Under the pieces are notes generated by a model. It made no database searches and was not told the DNA's origin. It saw only the letters and a list, made by a program, of their open reading frames with translations. DNA of 6,409 nt from Pseudomonadota bacterium (GTDB lineage Bacteria > Pseudomonadota > Alphaproteobacteria > Rhizobiales > Hyphomicrobiaceae). Below are positions 1 to 5,287 of this stretch, in pieces (position 1 is the first letter of the stretch; each line of letters opens with the position of its first letter). Position numbers and translations under genes: made by a program. The stretch spans positions 1 through 6,409 of the forward strand of contig JAEZAW010000383.1 of assembly GCA_023430315.1 (NCBI GenBank). The letters run 5' to 3'.

Positions 1-440
1 ACCCGGAACAGATGAATGTCCGCGATCGAGTAGCGTCCAATCGCCCACGTGCGATCCCCGAGTTTGATGTTTGCGACTTCGAAGGCCTTGGCAACGTGCT
101 CCGGACCTTTCGAACGCGACGGGTGCATGGTGGAGGCGACGAATGACATCCACGAGATGACTTGCGCCTCGTCCTCGAGATTGCCTTCGGGCCAAAGGCC
201 CGCAGCCGGATGCGTGCGCGCGACGTAGTAGAGCGTTGCGGCGACCTCGGTGAGGATGCGGCCACCCTCGGTAACCAGCGCCGGCACCTTGCCATCTGGG
301 TTGATGGCCAGATACTTCGGTGCACGCGTCTCCTGCTTCGACATGAGCGTCGGTATGAGCTCATGAGGCGCGCCGCATTCGATCAGGGCGATGTGGGTCG
401 CGAGAGAGCTGGTTGACGGCGAGAAGTAGAGCTTAAGCAT
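1..440 (-). CDS. Glutathione S-transferase family protein (3' end cut off)
   Basis: The 146 visible residues form a cytosolic glutathione transferase that probably conjugates or reduces small electrophiles with glutathione. The N-terminal thioredoxin-like domain starts with LYFSPSTSSLATHIAL (residues 4-19), the bacterial counterpart of the YYSPGACSLAPHIAL start of beta-class enzymes. Where those have the catalytic Cys, this protein has Ser11. The cis-proline loop NPDGKVPAL (47-55) and the glutathione-contacting TE (64-65) follow. The helical domain carries WMSFVASTMHPS (97-108) and the N-capping motif YSIADIHLF (137-145). The stretch between HPS and SIAD is shorter than in classical beta-class enzymes, which points to a distinct subfamily. 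The ATG is well supported by AAGAGG, 7 bases upstream (complement of 448-453). The gene diverges from the hydroxy-acid oxidase gene. The C-terminus, probably about 60 residues, lies beyond the left edge. The substrate is unknown. Confidence 0.93.
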   Translation of the reverse strand, partial: MLKLYFSPSTSSLATHIALIECGAPHELIPTLMSKQETRAPKYLAINPDGKVPALVTEGGRILTEVAATLYYVARTHPAAGLWPEGNLEDEAQVISWMSFVASTMHPSRSKGPEHVAKAFEVANIKLGDRTWAIGRYSIADIHLFR

Positions 441-577
441 GACTTGACCTCTTGGCGGCGCGTGATCCCGGAGCATCGTCCGTCGCGGCTTCGCGCGCAA
501 GCTCTTGTGCTCTGCCCACCCATGCCTGCGGCTTTGGCGCCTTTGCGAAGAGGGCTCACGCGTGCAAGGCTGGCACC
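441..577. other. Divergent intergenic region between GST and hydroxy-acid oxidase genes
   Basis: These 137 bases separate two divergent start codons and must hold the promoters of both genes. The leftward ribosome binding site (AAGAGG complement, 448-453) and a modest rightward AAGG (566-569) are visible. I see no convincing -35/-10 pair or operator palindrome. The hydroxy-acid oxidase frame stays open back to a TTG at 452. The translated extension (Ala/Cys-rich, no family similarity) looks non-coding. Confidence 0.5.
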
Positions 578-1663
578 ATGACCGCGCCGCGCACCCCACG
601 CCCCGTCTCGCTTGTCGACTACGAAGTGCTGGCCGCGCAGCAGCTCGCACCAAGTGCGTGGGCTTACGTCTCCGGCGGCGCCGCTGACGAGTTGACCCTC
701 CGCTGGAACCGCGAGGCATTCGACGATCTCGCGCTCATCCCCCGCGTGCTCAATGGCGGTCCAGGTGGCAGCGCGCGCCTGGATCTCTTCGGGTGCTCGT
801 ATGCGCATCCGATTTTCGTCGCGCCGGTTGCGCACCAGGTCCTCGCGCACCCGGATGGCGAACGCGCGACCGCAATGGCCGCTGCCGCGCAGGGTGCCGG
901 CATGGTGCTGAGCACGCTCGCCAGCATCAGCATGGAGGTTGCGGTAGCTGCCGGCGCGACGTGCCGCTGGTTCCAGCTCTACATGCAGCCCGAGCGCGAG
1001 GACACTTTGCGGCTCGTGCGGCGCGCGGAAAGTGCCGGCTACGAAGTGCTGGTTGTCACGGTCGATGCGCCCGTGAGCGGCGTGCGCAATCGCGAGCATC
1101 GCGCCGGCTTTCACTTGCCGCCAGAGCTGACGCCCGAGAACCTGCGCGGGCTGGCGCGTCCCACGCCGACGCCTAAGCCCGGACTCGAGAGCGTCATCTT
1201 CGAGCACTTCATGGCCATTGCGCCGAGCTGGCGCGACATCGAGTGGCTGCGCGGGATCACCGCACTCCCGATCGTTCTCAAAGGCATCATGGCTGCCGAC
1301 GACGCCGTTCGCGCGCTCGATGCCGGCGCCTCGGGCATCGCTGTCTCGAACCACGGCGGCCGTACGCTCGACACGCTGCCGGCCACGATCGATGTGCTGC
1401 CCGAAATCGCGGAGCGCGTCGCTGGCCAAGTACCGCTCCTTGTCGATGGCGGCATACGGCGCGGCACGGATGTTCTGAAAGCACTTGCCGCCGGCGCAAC
1501 AGCGGTGATGGTCGGACGCCCGATCGTCTACGGCCTCGCGGTCGACGGTGCCATGGGCGTCGCGCACGTACTGCGCCTGCTGCGCGACGAGTTCGATGTG
1601 GCGATGGCGCTGACGGGCTGCAAGACGCTCGCCGATATCGGGCCGCATCTGCTGCGACGCTAG
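578..1663 (+). CDS. FMN-dependent alpha-hydroxy-acid oxidase/dehydrogenase
   Basis: This 361-residue protein is a complete member of the glycolate oxidase / lactate dehydrogenase / mandelate dehydrogenase family, whose usual length is 350-390. It oxidises an (S)-2-hydroxy acid to the 2-oxo acid with FMN. All family active-site positions are present: Tyr30 (YVSGGAADE), the FMN-phosphate region VAPVAHQ (81-87), Gln133 and Tyr135 (WFQLY), Thr161 and Asp163 (VTVDAP), Arg170, Lys235 (LKGIM), the catalytic His259 with Arg262 (SNHGGR), Asp290 (VDGGIRRG), and GRP at 313-315. It has no hydrophobic insertion like that of membrane-bound mandelate dehydrogenase, so it should be cytosolic. ATG 578 is chosen because family similarity begins there and AAGG lies 8 bases upstream. 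The in-frame TTG at 452 would add 42 unrelated residues. Substrate and electron acceptor (O2 or a quinone) cannot be read from sequence. Glycolate, lactate and mandelate-type acids are the alternatives. Confidence 0.94.
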   Translation: MTAPRTPRPVSLVDYEVLAAQQLAPSAWAYVSGGAADELTLRWNREAFDDLALIPRVLNGGPGGSARLDLFGCSYAHPIFVAPVAHQVLAHPDGERATAMAAAAQGAGMVLSTLASISMEVAVAAGATCRWFQLYMQPEREDTLRLVRRAESAGYEVLVVTVDAPVSGVRNREHRAGFHLPPELTPENLRGLARPTPTPKPGLESVIFEHFMAIAPSWRDIEWLRGITALPIVLKGIMAADDAVRALDAGASGIAVSNHGGRTLDTLPATIDVLPEIAERVAGQVPLLVDGGIRRGTDVLKALAAGATAVMVGRPIVYGLAVDGAMGVAHVLRLLRDEFDVAMALTGCKTLADIGPHLLRR

Positions 1664-1668
1664 TCGCA
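1653..1668. terminator. Small hairpin at the convergent gene junction
   Basis: TGCGAC (1653-1658) and GTCGCA (1663-1668) form a perfect 6-bp stem with a 4-base loop. It spans the stop codon of the hydroxy-acid oxidase gene and lies between two convergent genes. No T-run follows on either strand, so a role as a bidirectional or Rho-assisted terminator is only a guess from position. Confidence 0.25.
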
Positions 1669-1677
1669 ATTCGACGG

Positions 1678-2532
1678 CTATTTGAGATTGAAATTAATGG
1701 CCATCACGTATTCCAGAGTCTCGCCCCGCACCTCGTCGGGCGGCTCCGGGAGAGGCGATGCGCGATAGAATAGCGCGACGGCTTCGGCATCCAGATACTT
1801 ACTCGACGATGCCTTCACGAGACGCGCCGAGAGGACTTTACCCTTGCGATCGATCTTGAAGGCGACCTGCACCGCTCCCTGTTGCCCGGCGTTGCGCGCC
1901 TCATTGGGATAGTTGCGATGTTGCCCAAGGTGTCTGTTCATGAGCTTCGACCATGACAAGACCGGGTCGGACGTGCGGTCCGTCGTGCCCTGGCGCCTAG
2001 CGGCGGGTTTATCCGATTCCTCGGTGGCAACACTGGGCGGGGCCCCACCCGCGACCGAGGCATCCTGCGCCTTGGCGGACTCGGTCTCTGGCTCCTCTTC
2101 TTTTTTCTCCTCCTTGACCTCCTGCTTCTCGACCGGCTTCTCGATCTCTTCCTTCTCTTCCTTCTCCTCCTTGACCTCCTCGACCGGCTTGTGGATGGGC
2201 ACAGCCAGCTCGGGATCGGCAGCCACCGGCAGTGGCTCCTCCTTCGGAGGCATCACCTCCGGCACATCCTCGGTCGGCTTCTTCTCCGCAACTGCTGTCT
2301 GAGTGGTTTCACCTGGCGGACCCTGAACGGCAGAAGACTGCGAGGCTGCGACCTCCACAGGCGCAACCTCGAGCATGAAGGCGCCCTCGGCCTCCTCCAC
2401 CACCTCCTCTTCCGGTGGCATCAGGTAGGCATAGGCGACAATCCCGGCGTGCAGGCTCGTGACGATGAAAGCGGCCGCAACTACGCGCGCCCACCACCGC
2501 CACCGGGGCTCAAATGCGTTGCCGTCCAACAT
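1678..2532 (-). CDS. tonB: Energy transducer TonB
   Basis: This 284-residue protein transmits energy from the inner-membrane ExbB-ExbD motor to outer-membrane receptors for siderophores, heme or cobalamin. The layout is classic. A short basic cytoplasmic start (WRWWAR) precedes one membrane anchor (about residues 15-37) containing SLHAG. Its His28 matches the essential transmembrane His of Escherichia coli TonB, but the residue four before it is Val24, where E. coli has Ser. EGAFMLEVAPVEVA (49-62) follows. A long Pro/Glu/Lys spacer (about 83-180) is dominated by Glu/Lys (117-147) and carries a tandem duplication. The C-terminal TonB domain has YPNEAR (208-213), QQGAVQVAFKIDRKGKV (217-233) and the closing YVMAINF. 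No exbB, exbD or receptor gene is in the window. The start is set by the membrane anchor. GAGGG (complement of 2545-2549) sits 12 bases upstream, which is long, so initiation may be weak. It lies 148 bases downstream of the PiuC-type gene. Confidence 0.95.
   Translation of the reverse strand: MLDGNAFEPRWRWWARVVAAAFIVTSLHAGIVAYAYLMPPEEEVVEEAEGAFMLEVAPVEVAASQSSAVQGPPGETTQTAVAEKKPTEDVPEVMPPKEEPLPVAADPELAVPIHKPVEEVKEEKEEKEEIEKPVEKQEVKEEKKEEEPETESAKAQDASVAGGAPPSVATEESDKPAARRQGTTDRTSDPVLSWSKLMNRHLGQHRNYPNEARNAGQQGAVQVAFKIDRKGKVLSARLVKASSSKYLDAEAVALFYRASPLPEPPDEVRGETLEYVMAINFNLK
2105..2190. repeat. Imperfect tandem duplication inside tonB
   Basis: The 19 bases at 2105-2123 recur exactly at 2162-2180, an offset of 57 bases (19 codons). 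CTCGACCGGCTT also occurs at 2128-2139 and 2179-2190. In the protein this gives two KPVE...EVKEEK units (residues 115-131 and 132-149). It is a coding, in-frame expansion of the periplasmic spacer, not a mobile or CRISPR repeat. Confidence 0.8.
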
Positions 2533-2609
2533 CAGGTAGTCGATCCCTCAGGAACGCCGAGCGCTTCCTATCGAGCGCAAAGGGTAGCCGCACCCCGGCC
2601 ATTACCTAA

Positions 2610-2638
2610 TCTGTACTCTCATGGCATAGAAAAGCCAA
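2610..2638 (-). promoter_or_regulatory. Possible tonB promoter
   Basis: On the minus strand TTGGCT (complement of 2633-2638) is followed after 17 bases by TACAGA (complement of 2610-2615). The -35 match is fair and the -10 match poor. The pair lies about 80 bases upstream of the tonB ATG. Alternatively tonB is transcribed by readthrough from the PiuC-type gene. Confidence 0.2.
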
Positions 2639-2661
2639 CCCGTCAGACCAGCGCGGCTTTT
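2630..2661 (-). terminator. Possible intrinsic terminator after the PiuC-type gene
   Basis: Perfect 7-base arms AAAAGCC (2630-2636) and GGCTTTT (2655-2661) flank an 18-base loop, starting 20 bases after the hydroxylase stop. Read leftward, the hairpin ends in TTTT, as an A-tract/T-tract terminator would. The large loop and only three G-C pairs make it weak, so it may only attenuate transcription into tonB. Confidence 0.35.
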
Positions 2662-2680
2662 GGACGCCGGTCAAAGCGGG

Positions 2681-3361
2681 TTACATCTCGGCCCAATGCC
2701 GAAGCAGGTTGTGGTAGTGCGCCGTCAGCGCCGTGACCGCAGGATCATCATCAGGCAGTCGCGCCCTGGTCCGCATGATGGCCATGTCGAGGTCATAGAG
2801 CATGTGCCGGCGCCAATCGTCCCGGACCATGGACTGCGACCAGAAGACCGCGCTCCAGCGGCTACCACGCGTGACCGGCGTCACGCTGTGCAGGCTCGTT
2901 GCTGGATAGACGACCATGTGTCCGGGCGGCAGTTTGACCTTGTGCGCACCGTACGTGTCGTGCACGACCAGCTCACCGCCGCCGTAGTCCTCGGGCGGCG
3001 TCAGAAACAGCGTCGTGGAAACGTCGGTCCTGATGCGCTGACCCGTGGGCAGCGCGCGGATCGAATTATCGACGTGCGCGCCGAACGTCATGCCGACGTC
3101 GTAGCGATTGAACATCGGCGGCATGACGCGCAAGGGCAGCGCAGCCGTGGTGAACGTGGGATTGCGACCAAGCGCGCGAAGAATGATATGGCCGAGATCC
3201 TGCGCCTCCGGCGCATCGAGAGGCACCTGCAGATTCTTCTTCACGACGGCGGCCTGATCGCCGGCTGTCGCACGTCCGTCCTGCCAGCGCGTGGTCTCGA
3301 GCACACGGCGGATATGCGAGACTTCCTCCGCGGTGAGGACGTCTGGAATGGTTACAAGCAT
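2681..3361 (-). CDS. piuC: PiuC/YbiX-type Fe(II)/2-oxoglutarate-dependent hydroxylase (PKHD type)
   Basis: This 226-residue cytosolic protein has the family's usual length of about 225. It is a double-stranded beta-helix dioxygenase of the prolyl-4-hydroxylase-like group, which uses Fe(II), O2 and 2-oxoglutarate. The metal ligands are His96 and Asp98 (FGAHVDNS) and His158 (SLHSVTPV). Arg168 (GSRWSAVFW), ten residues after the distal His, should bind 2-oxoglutarate. Other family marks are KKNLQ (41-45), FNRYDVGMTFGAHVD, GGGELVV (127-133) and the C-terminal helical tail with HYHNLLRHWAEM. In many proteobacteria relatives sit beside TonB-dependent siderophore receptors and are induced by iron starvation. 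Here the neighbour is tonB, which fits, but no receptor is in the window. The true substrate of the family is not known to me. The ATG has GGAGG (complement of 3366-3370) 4 bases upstream. A perfect palindrome lies 46-66 bases upstream. Confidence 0.95.
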   Translation of the reverse strand: MLVTIPDVLTAEEVSHIRRVLETTRWQDGRATAGDQAAVVKKNLQVPLDAPEAQDLGHIILRALGRNPTFTTAALPLRVMPPMFNRYDVGMTFGAHVDNSIRALPTGQRIRTDVSTTLFLTPPEDYGGGELVVHDTYGAHKVKLPPGHMVVYPATSLHSVTPVTRGSRWSAVFWSQSMVRDDWRRHMLYDLDMAIMRTRARLPDDDPAVTALTAHYHNLLRHWAEM

Positions 3362-3406
3362 CGGCCCTCCGGAAGCGGGAAGATTGCGCTAGGCCAAGTA
3401 GGATAT

Positions 3407-3427
3407 ACTTGACTTTATGTGTCAAGT
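3407..3427. promoter_or_regulatory. Palindromic operator candidate upstream of piuC
   Basis: ACTTGAC (3407-3413) and GTCAAGT (3421-3427) are perfect inverted repeats around the AT-rich spacer TTTATGT. The core 3410-3424 reads TGA-N9-TCA, the pattern reported for the iron-responsive operator bound by RirA in rhizobia. On the minus strand the palindrome includes a perfect -35 box TTGACA (complement of 3420-3425). A weak TATCCT (complement of 3400-3405) follows at only 14 bases. A repressor bound here would block the promoter of the PiuC-type gene. Only that gene is positioned to be controlled, because the other flank is the end of the TfdA-like gene. Identity of the regulator is inferred; other dimeric repressors with 7-base half-sites are possible. 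Confidence 0.55.
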
Positions 3428-3481
3428 TATCATGCCCGCGACCGGAAAGCCCCTACGGCTCGATGCCGCACGCCAACCCAT

Positions 3482-4372
3482 TCAGCTCGCCGCGACGAGC
3501 TCCGGGTTGTCGTTAATGGAGTCCATGTCCTGCGTGGTGACGCGCCGCAGATCGCGGCGATACTTAGCGTCATTGTACCGTGTGCCGCGATGGAGCGTGC
3601 AGCGGTTGTCCCAGAGCACGAGATCGCCGACCTGCCACTTGTGCGCATGAACGAAGCGCTGTTGCGTCGCGTGCTCCATCAGATCGCGCAGCAGCAGGCG
3701 ACCTTCCGGCTGCGGCCAGCCGATAACGTGCGAAGCGTGAGAGCCCATATAGAGCGTCTTGCGCTTCGAACCAGGATGCACGCGCATGAGCGGATGACGC
3801 ACCGAGGGCAATGCCGCGCGCTCGGCATCGGTGTAGTCGGTGTGACCGAGCTGGCCGCGCGAATTGAAGATCGAGTGCTCGGTAATCAGTCCCTCGATCA
3901 GTTCCTTCGTCTCGTCGTCGAGCTCGTCGTAGGCGGCGCGCAGGTCGGCGAAGAGCGTATCGCCACCCGAAGGTGGCACGACGTGCGCGTGCAGCATCGA
4001 AAGCGCACCGGAGATCGGGCGGAACGAAGCATCCGAATGCCAGAGCTGATTGCCGAGCGAGTCGAGCCGGCGACTATCGTCACGCGCGCGCAGCTCGTTC
4101 TTCACATTGAGGTTCGAGATGTCGGCGATCTCGGCGTGCTGGAGGCGGTGACCGGAGCGGTGATTGCGCGGCGGCGCGACACTGCCGAACGTGCGGCCGA
4201 GCGCCAGGAGTTGATCATCGTCGAGAGACTGACCGTGGAAGACCAGCACGGAATAGCGATTGATCGCGTCGTTGAGCGTATTGATCGTCTCGGCGCCGAG
4301 CGGACGCGAAAGGTCGACGCCGTCCACCTCGGCAACGAAATGCGGATGTAGCTGACGAATGTTGATAGCCAT
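3482..4372 (-). CDS. TauD/TfdA-family 2-oxoglutarate-dependent dioxygenase, TfdA-like
   Basis: This 296-residue protein resembles 2,4-dichlorophenoxyacetate dioxygenase TfdA along its whole length. Such enzymes couple 2-oxoglutarate decarboxylation to hydroxylation of a substrate beside an ether, sulfonate or similar group, which then breaks down. Fe(II) ligands are His112 and Asp114 (NQLWHSDASF) and His261 (TLHRGTRY). The 2-oxoglutarate contacts are Thr139 (SGGDT), Arg273 and Arg277 (RRDLRRVTT), at the spacing from the distal His seen in TfdA. Further shared blocks are SVLVFHGQ (41-48), EIADISN (81-87), FADLRAAYDEL (141-151), NSRGQLGHTDYT (170-181), SHASHV (211-216) and DLVLWDNRC (250-258). 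The loop after FG (62-63), which helps shape the TfdA substrate pocket, differs, so the substrate may not be 2,4-D. Phenoxyacetates, cinnamates or sulfonates are possible. GAGGAA (complement of 4379-4384) 6 bases upstream supports the ATG. No regulator or chlorocatechol gene is adjacent. Confidence 0.94.
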   Translation of the reverse strand: MAINIRQLHPHFVAEVDGVDLSRPLGAETINTLNDAINRYSVLVFHGQSLDDDQLLALGRTFGSVAPPRNHRSGHRLQHAEIADISNLNVKNELRARDDSRRLDSLGNQLWHSDASFRPISGALSMLHAHVVPPSGGDTLFADLRAAYDELDDETKELIEGLITEHSIFNSRGQLGHTDYTDAERAALPSVRHPLMRVHPGSKRKTLYMGSHASHVIGWPQPEGRLLLRDLMEHATQQRFVHAHKWQVGDLVLWDNRCTLHRGTRYNDAKYRRDLRRVTTQDMDSINDNPELVAAS

Positions 4373-4500
4373 GGTTGCTTCCTCACCCGTTTGATTTTTT
4401 GAGTATTTTGGAAGCTTGATCTAACCACCTCGCCAGCCAGTCCGCCAGCCGGTGGCTGCGTCGCCGGGCGCAACCCAGGCCCACAACCGAGGTATGGTCC
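4373..4500 (-). promoter_or_regulatory. AT-rich leader of the TfdA-like gene, with an upstream GC hairpin
   Basis: The 128-base gap holds an AT-rich stretch (about 4388-4428), unusual for this window, directly upstream of the ribosome binding site of the TfdA-like gene. It likely contains a promoter, although no clear hexamer pair stands out. On the side nearer the dehydrogenase gene, CAGCC-GGT-GGCTG (4446-4458) can form a small hairpin. It has no T-run and is only a weak terminator candidate for the operon upstream. Confidence 0.35.
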
Positions 4501-5274
4501 TCAGTCGGCCGTCCAGCCGCCGTCGATTATCATCGACGTACCCGTCATAAGCGAGGACGCATCCGACGCGAGATAGATGATCGCGCCGGTGAGATCGCCG
4601 ACCTGGCCGAGACGGCCGAACTTGATTTTGGTCAGCACCTCGCTGCGGAATTTCTCATTCTCGAGCATGCGGCGTGCCAGCGGGGTCTCCACAAACGTCG
4701 GGCAAATCGTGTTCACGCGAATGCCGTGCGGCGCGAGATCGACGGCCATGGCCCGCGTCATGCCTTCCATGGCCCACTTCGAGGCGCAGTAGACCGTGCG
4801 CGTTGCGGCGCCGACATGCCCCATCTGCGACGACACGTTGATGATCGAGCCGGATTTTCCCACCGCCACCAGCCTCTGCGCCACAGCCTGCGCGACAAAG
4901 TAGGCCGCGCGCACGTTGAGCGTCATGATCGTGTCGTACTGGGCCTCGGTGACATCGAGGAAGGTCACCGGCTGGTTGGTGCCGGCGTTGTTGAGCAGAA
5001 CGTCGTAGGGCGCACGCGCCGCAATGGCCGAGCGCATGGCCGCCGTGTCGTTCACATCCAGCTCGAGAGCATCGGCGCTGCGGCCCGCTGCCTTCAGCCG
5101 CTCGACGGCCGAATTCAGGTCCGCCGAGGGCCGCGCGGCGAGCGTCACGTGCGCGCCGAATGCGGCCAGCGCCTCGGCTGCGGCAAGGCCGATGCCGCGA
5201 CTGCCACCGGTTATCAGAGCGCGTTTCCCTGAAAGATCGAAGGATGGAATGGTCGGATTGCTACTGGCTGTCAT
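4501..5274 (-). CDS. Short-chain dehydrogenase/reductase (SDR family oxidoreductase)
   Basis: This 257-residue classical SDR, close to the usual 250, interconverts an alcohol and a carbonyl with a nicotinamide cofactor in the cytosol. The dinucleotide-binding motif is TGGSRGIG (22-29), followed by the adenine-pocket Asp73 (ELDV), NNAG (95-98) and Asn120. The catalytic tetrad is completed by Ser149 (INVSSQMG), Tyr162 and Lys166 (YCASK). The region after the substrate loop has PTFVETPLARRML (192-204) and the end is TGTSMIIDGGW. Ala47-Arg48 after the second strand, where NAD enzymes have Asp, suggests NADP(H). Among relatives are gluconate 5-dehydrogenase-like and 3-oxoacyl-ACP reductase-like proteins; the substrate cannot be named. 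The start lies 6 bases after the stop of the molybdoenzyme gene. Its ribosome binding site GAGGTAGGT (complement of 5279-5287) overlaps that stop, so translation is probably coupled. Confidence 0.94.
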   Translation of the reverse strand: MTASSNPTIPSFDLSGKRALITGGSRGIGLAAAEALAAFGAHVTLAARPSADLNSAVERLKAAGRSADALELDVNDTAAMRSAIAARAPYDVLLNNAGTNQPVTFLDVTEAQYDTIMTLNVRAAYFVAQAVAQRLVAVGKSGSIINVSSQMGHVGAATRTVYCASKWAMEGMTRAMAVDLAPHGIRVNTICPTFVETPLARRMLENEKFRSEVLTKIKFGRLGQVGDLTGAIIYLASDASSLMTGTSMIIDGGWTAD

Positions 5275-5278
5275 CGCG

Positions 5279-5287
5279 ACCTACCTC
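5279..5287 (-). promoter_or_regulatory. Ribosome binding site overlapping the upstream stop codon
   Basis: On the minus strand GAGGTAGGT includes the TAG stop (complement of 5281-5283) of the molybdoenzyme gene and ends 4 bases before the dehydrogenase ATG. Ribosomes finishing the first gene would sit on the start of the second, the usual layout for translational coupling in an operon. Confidence 0.7.

Noticed and set aside
442..448. A second copy of the half-site ACTTGAC near the GST start
   Set aside because: There is no partner arm at the proper spacing, and the bases are explained by the GST ribosome binding site and leader. A 7-base match can occur by chance.
452..577. An N-terminal extension of the hydroxy-acid oxidase from TTG 452
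   Set aside because: The extra 42 residues match nothing in the family. The TTG would sit within the ribosome binding site region of the divergent gene, and ATG 578 gives the normal family length.
383..1669. A 428-codon open frame on the minus strand opposite the hydroxy-acid oxidase gene
   Set aside because: It is a shadow of the GC-rich coding strand. The translation is Arg/His/Ala-rich with no family motif, while the plus strand encodes a protein with every catalytic residue of its family.
2100..2190. A pyrimidine-rich repeat tract suggesting a CRISPR or a regulatory microsatellite
   Set aside because: The repeats are in frame and encode the Glu/Lys spacer of TonB. Units are not evenly spaced with unique spacers.
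3407..3427. Reading the palindrome as an FNR/Anr box
   Set aside because: FNR-type sites are TTGAT-N4-ATCAA. Here the arms end in C/G and the central spacing is 7, so the site does not fit.
3456..3468. A CGGC-TCGAT-GCCG hairpin after the TfdA-like gene as a terminator
   Set aside because: The stem has only four pairs and no T-run follows on the minus strand; such hairpins are common by chance in GC-rich DNA.
3419..4351. A 310-codon open frame on the plus strand opposite the TfdA-like gene
   Set aside because: It is an antisense shadow rich in Arg, Val and Glu with no recognisable domain. The minus frame is clearly a TfdA-like enzyme.
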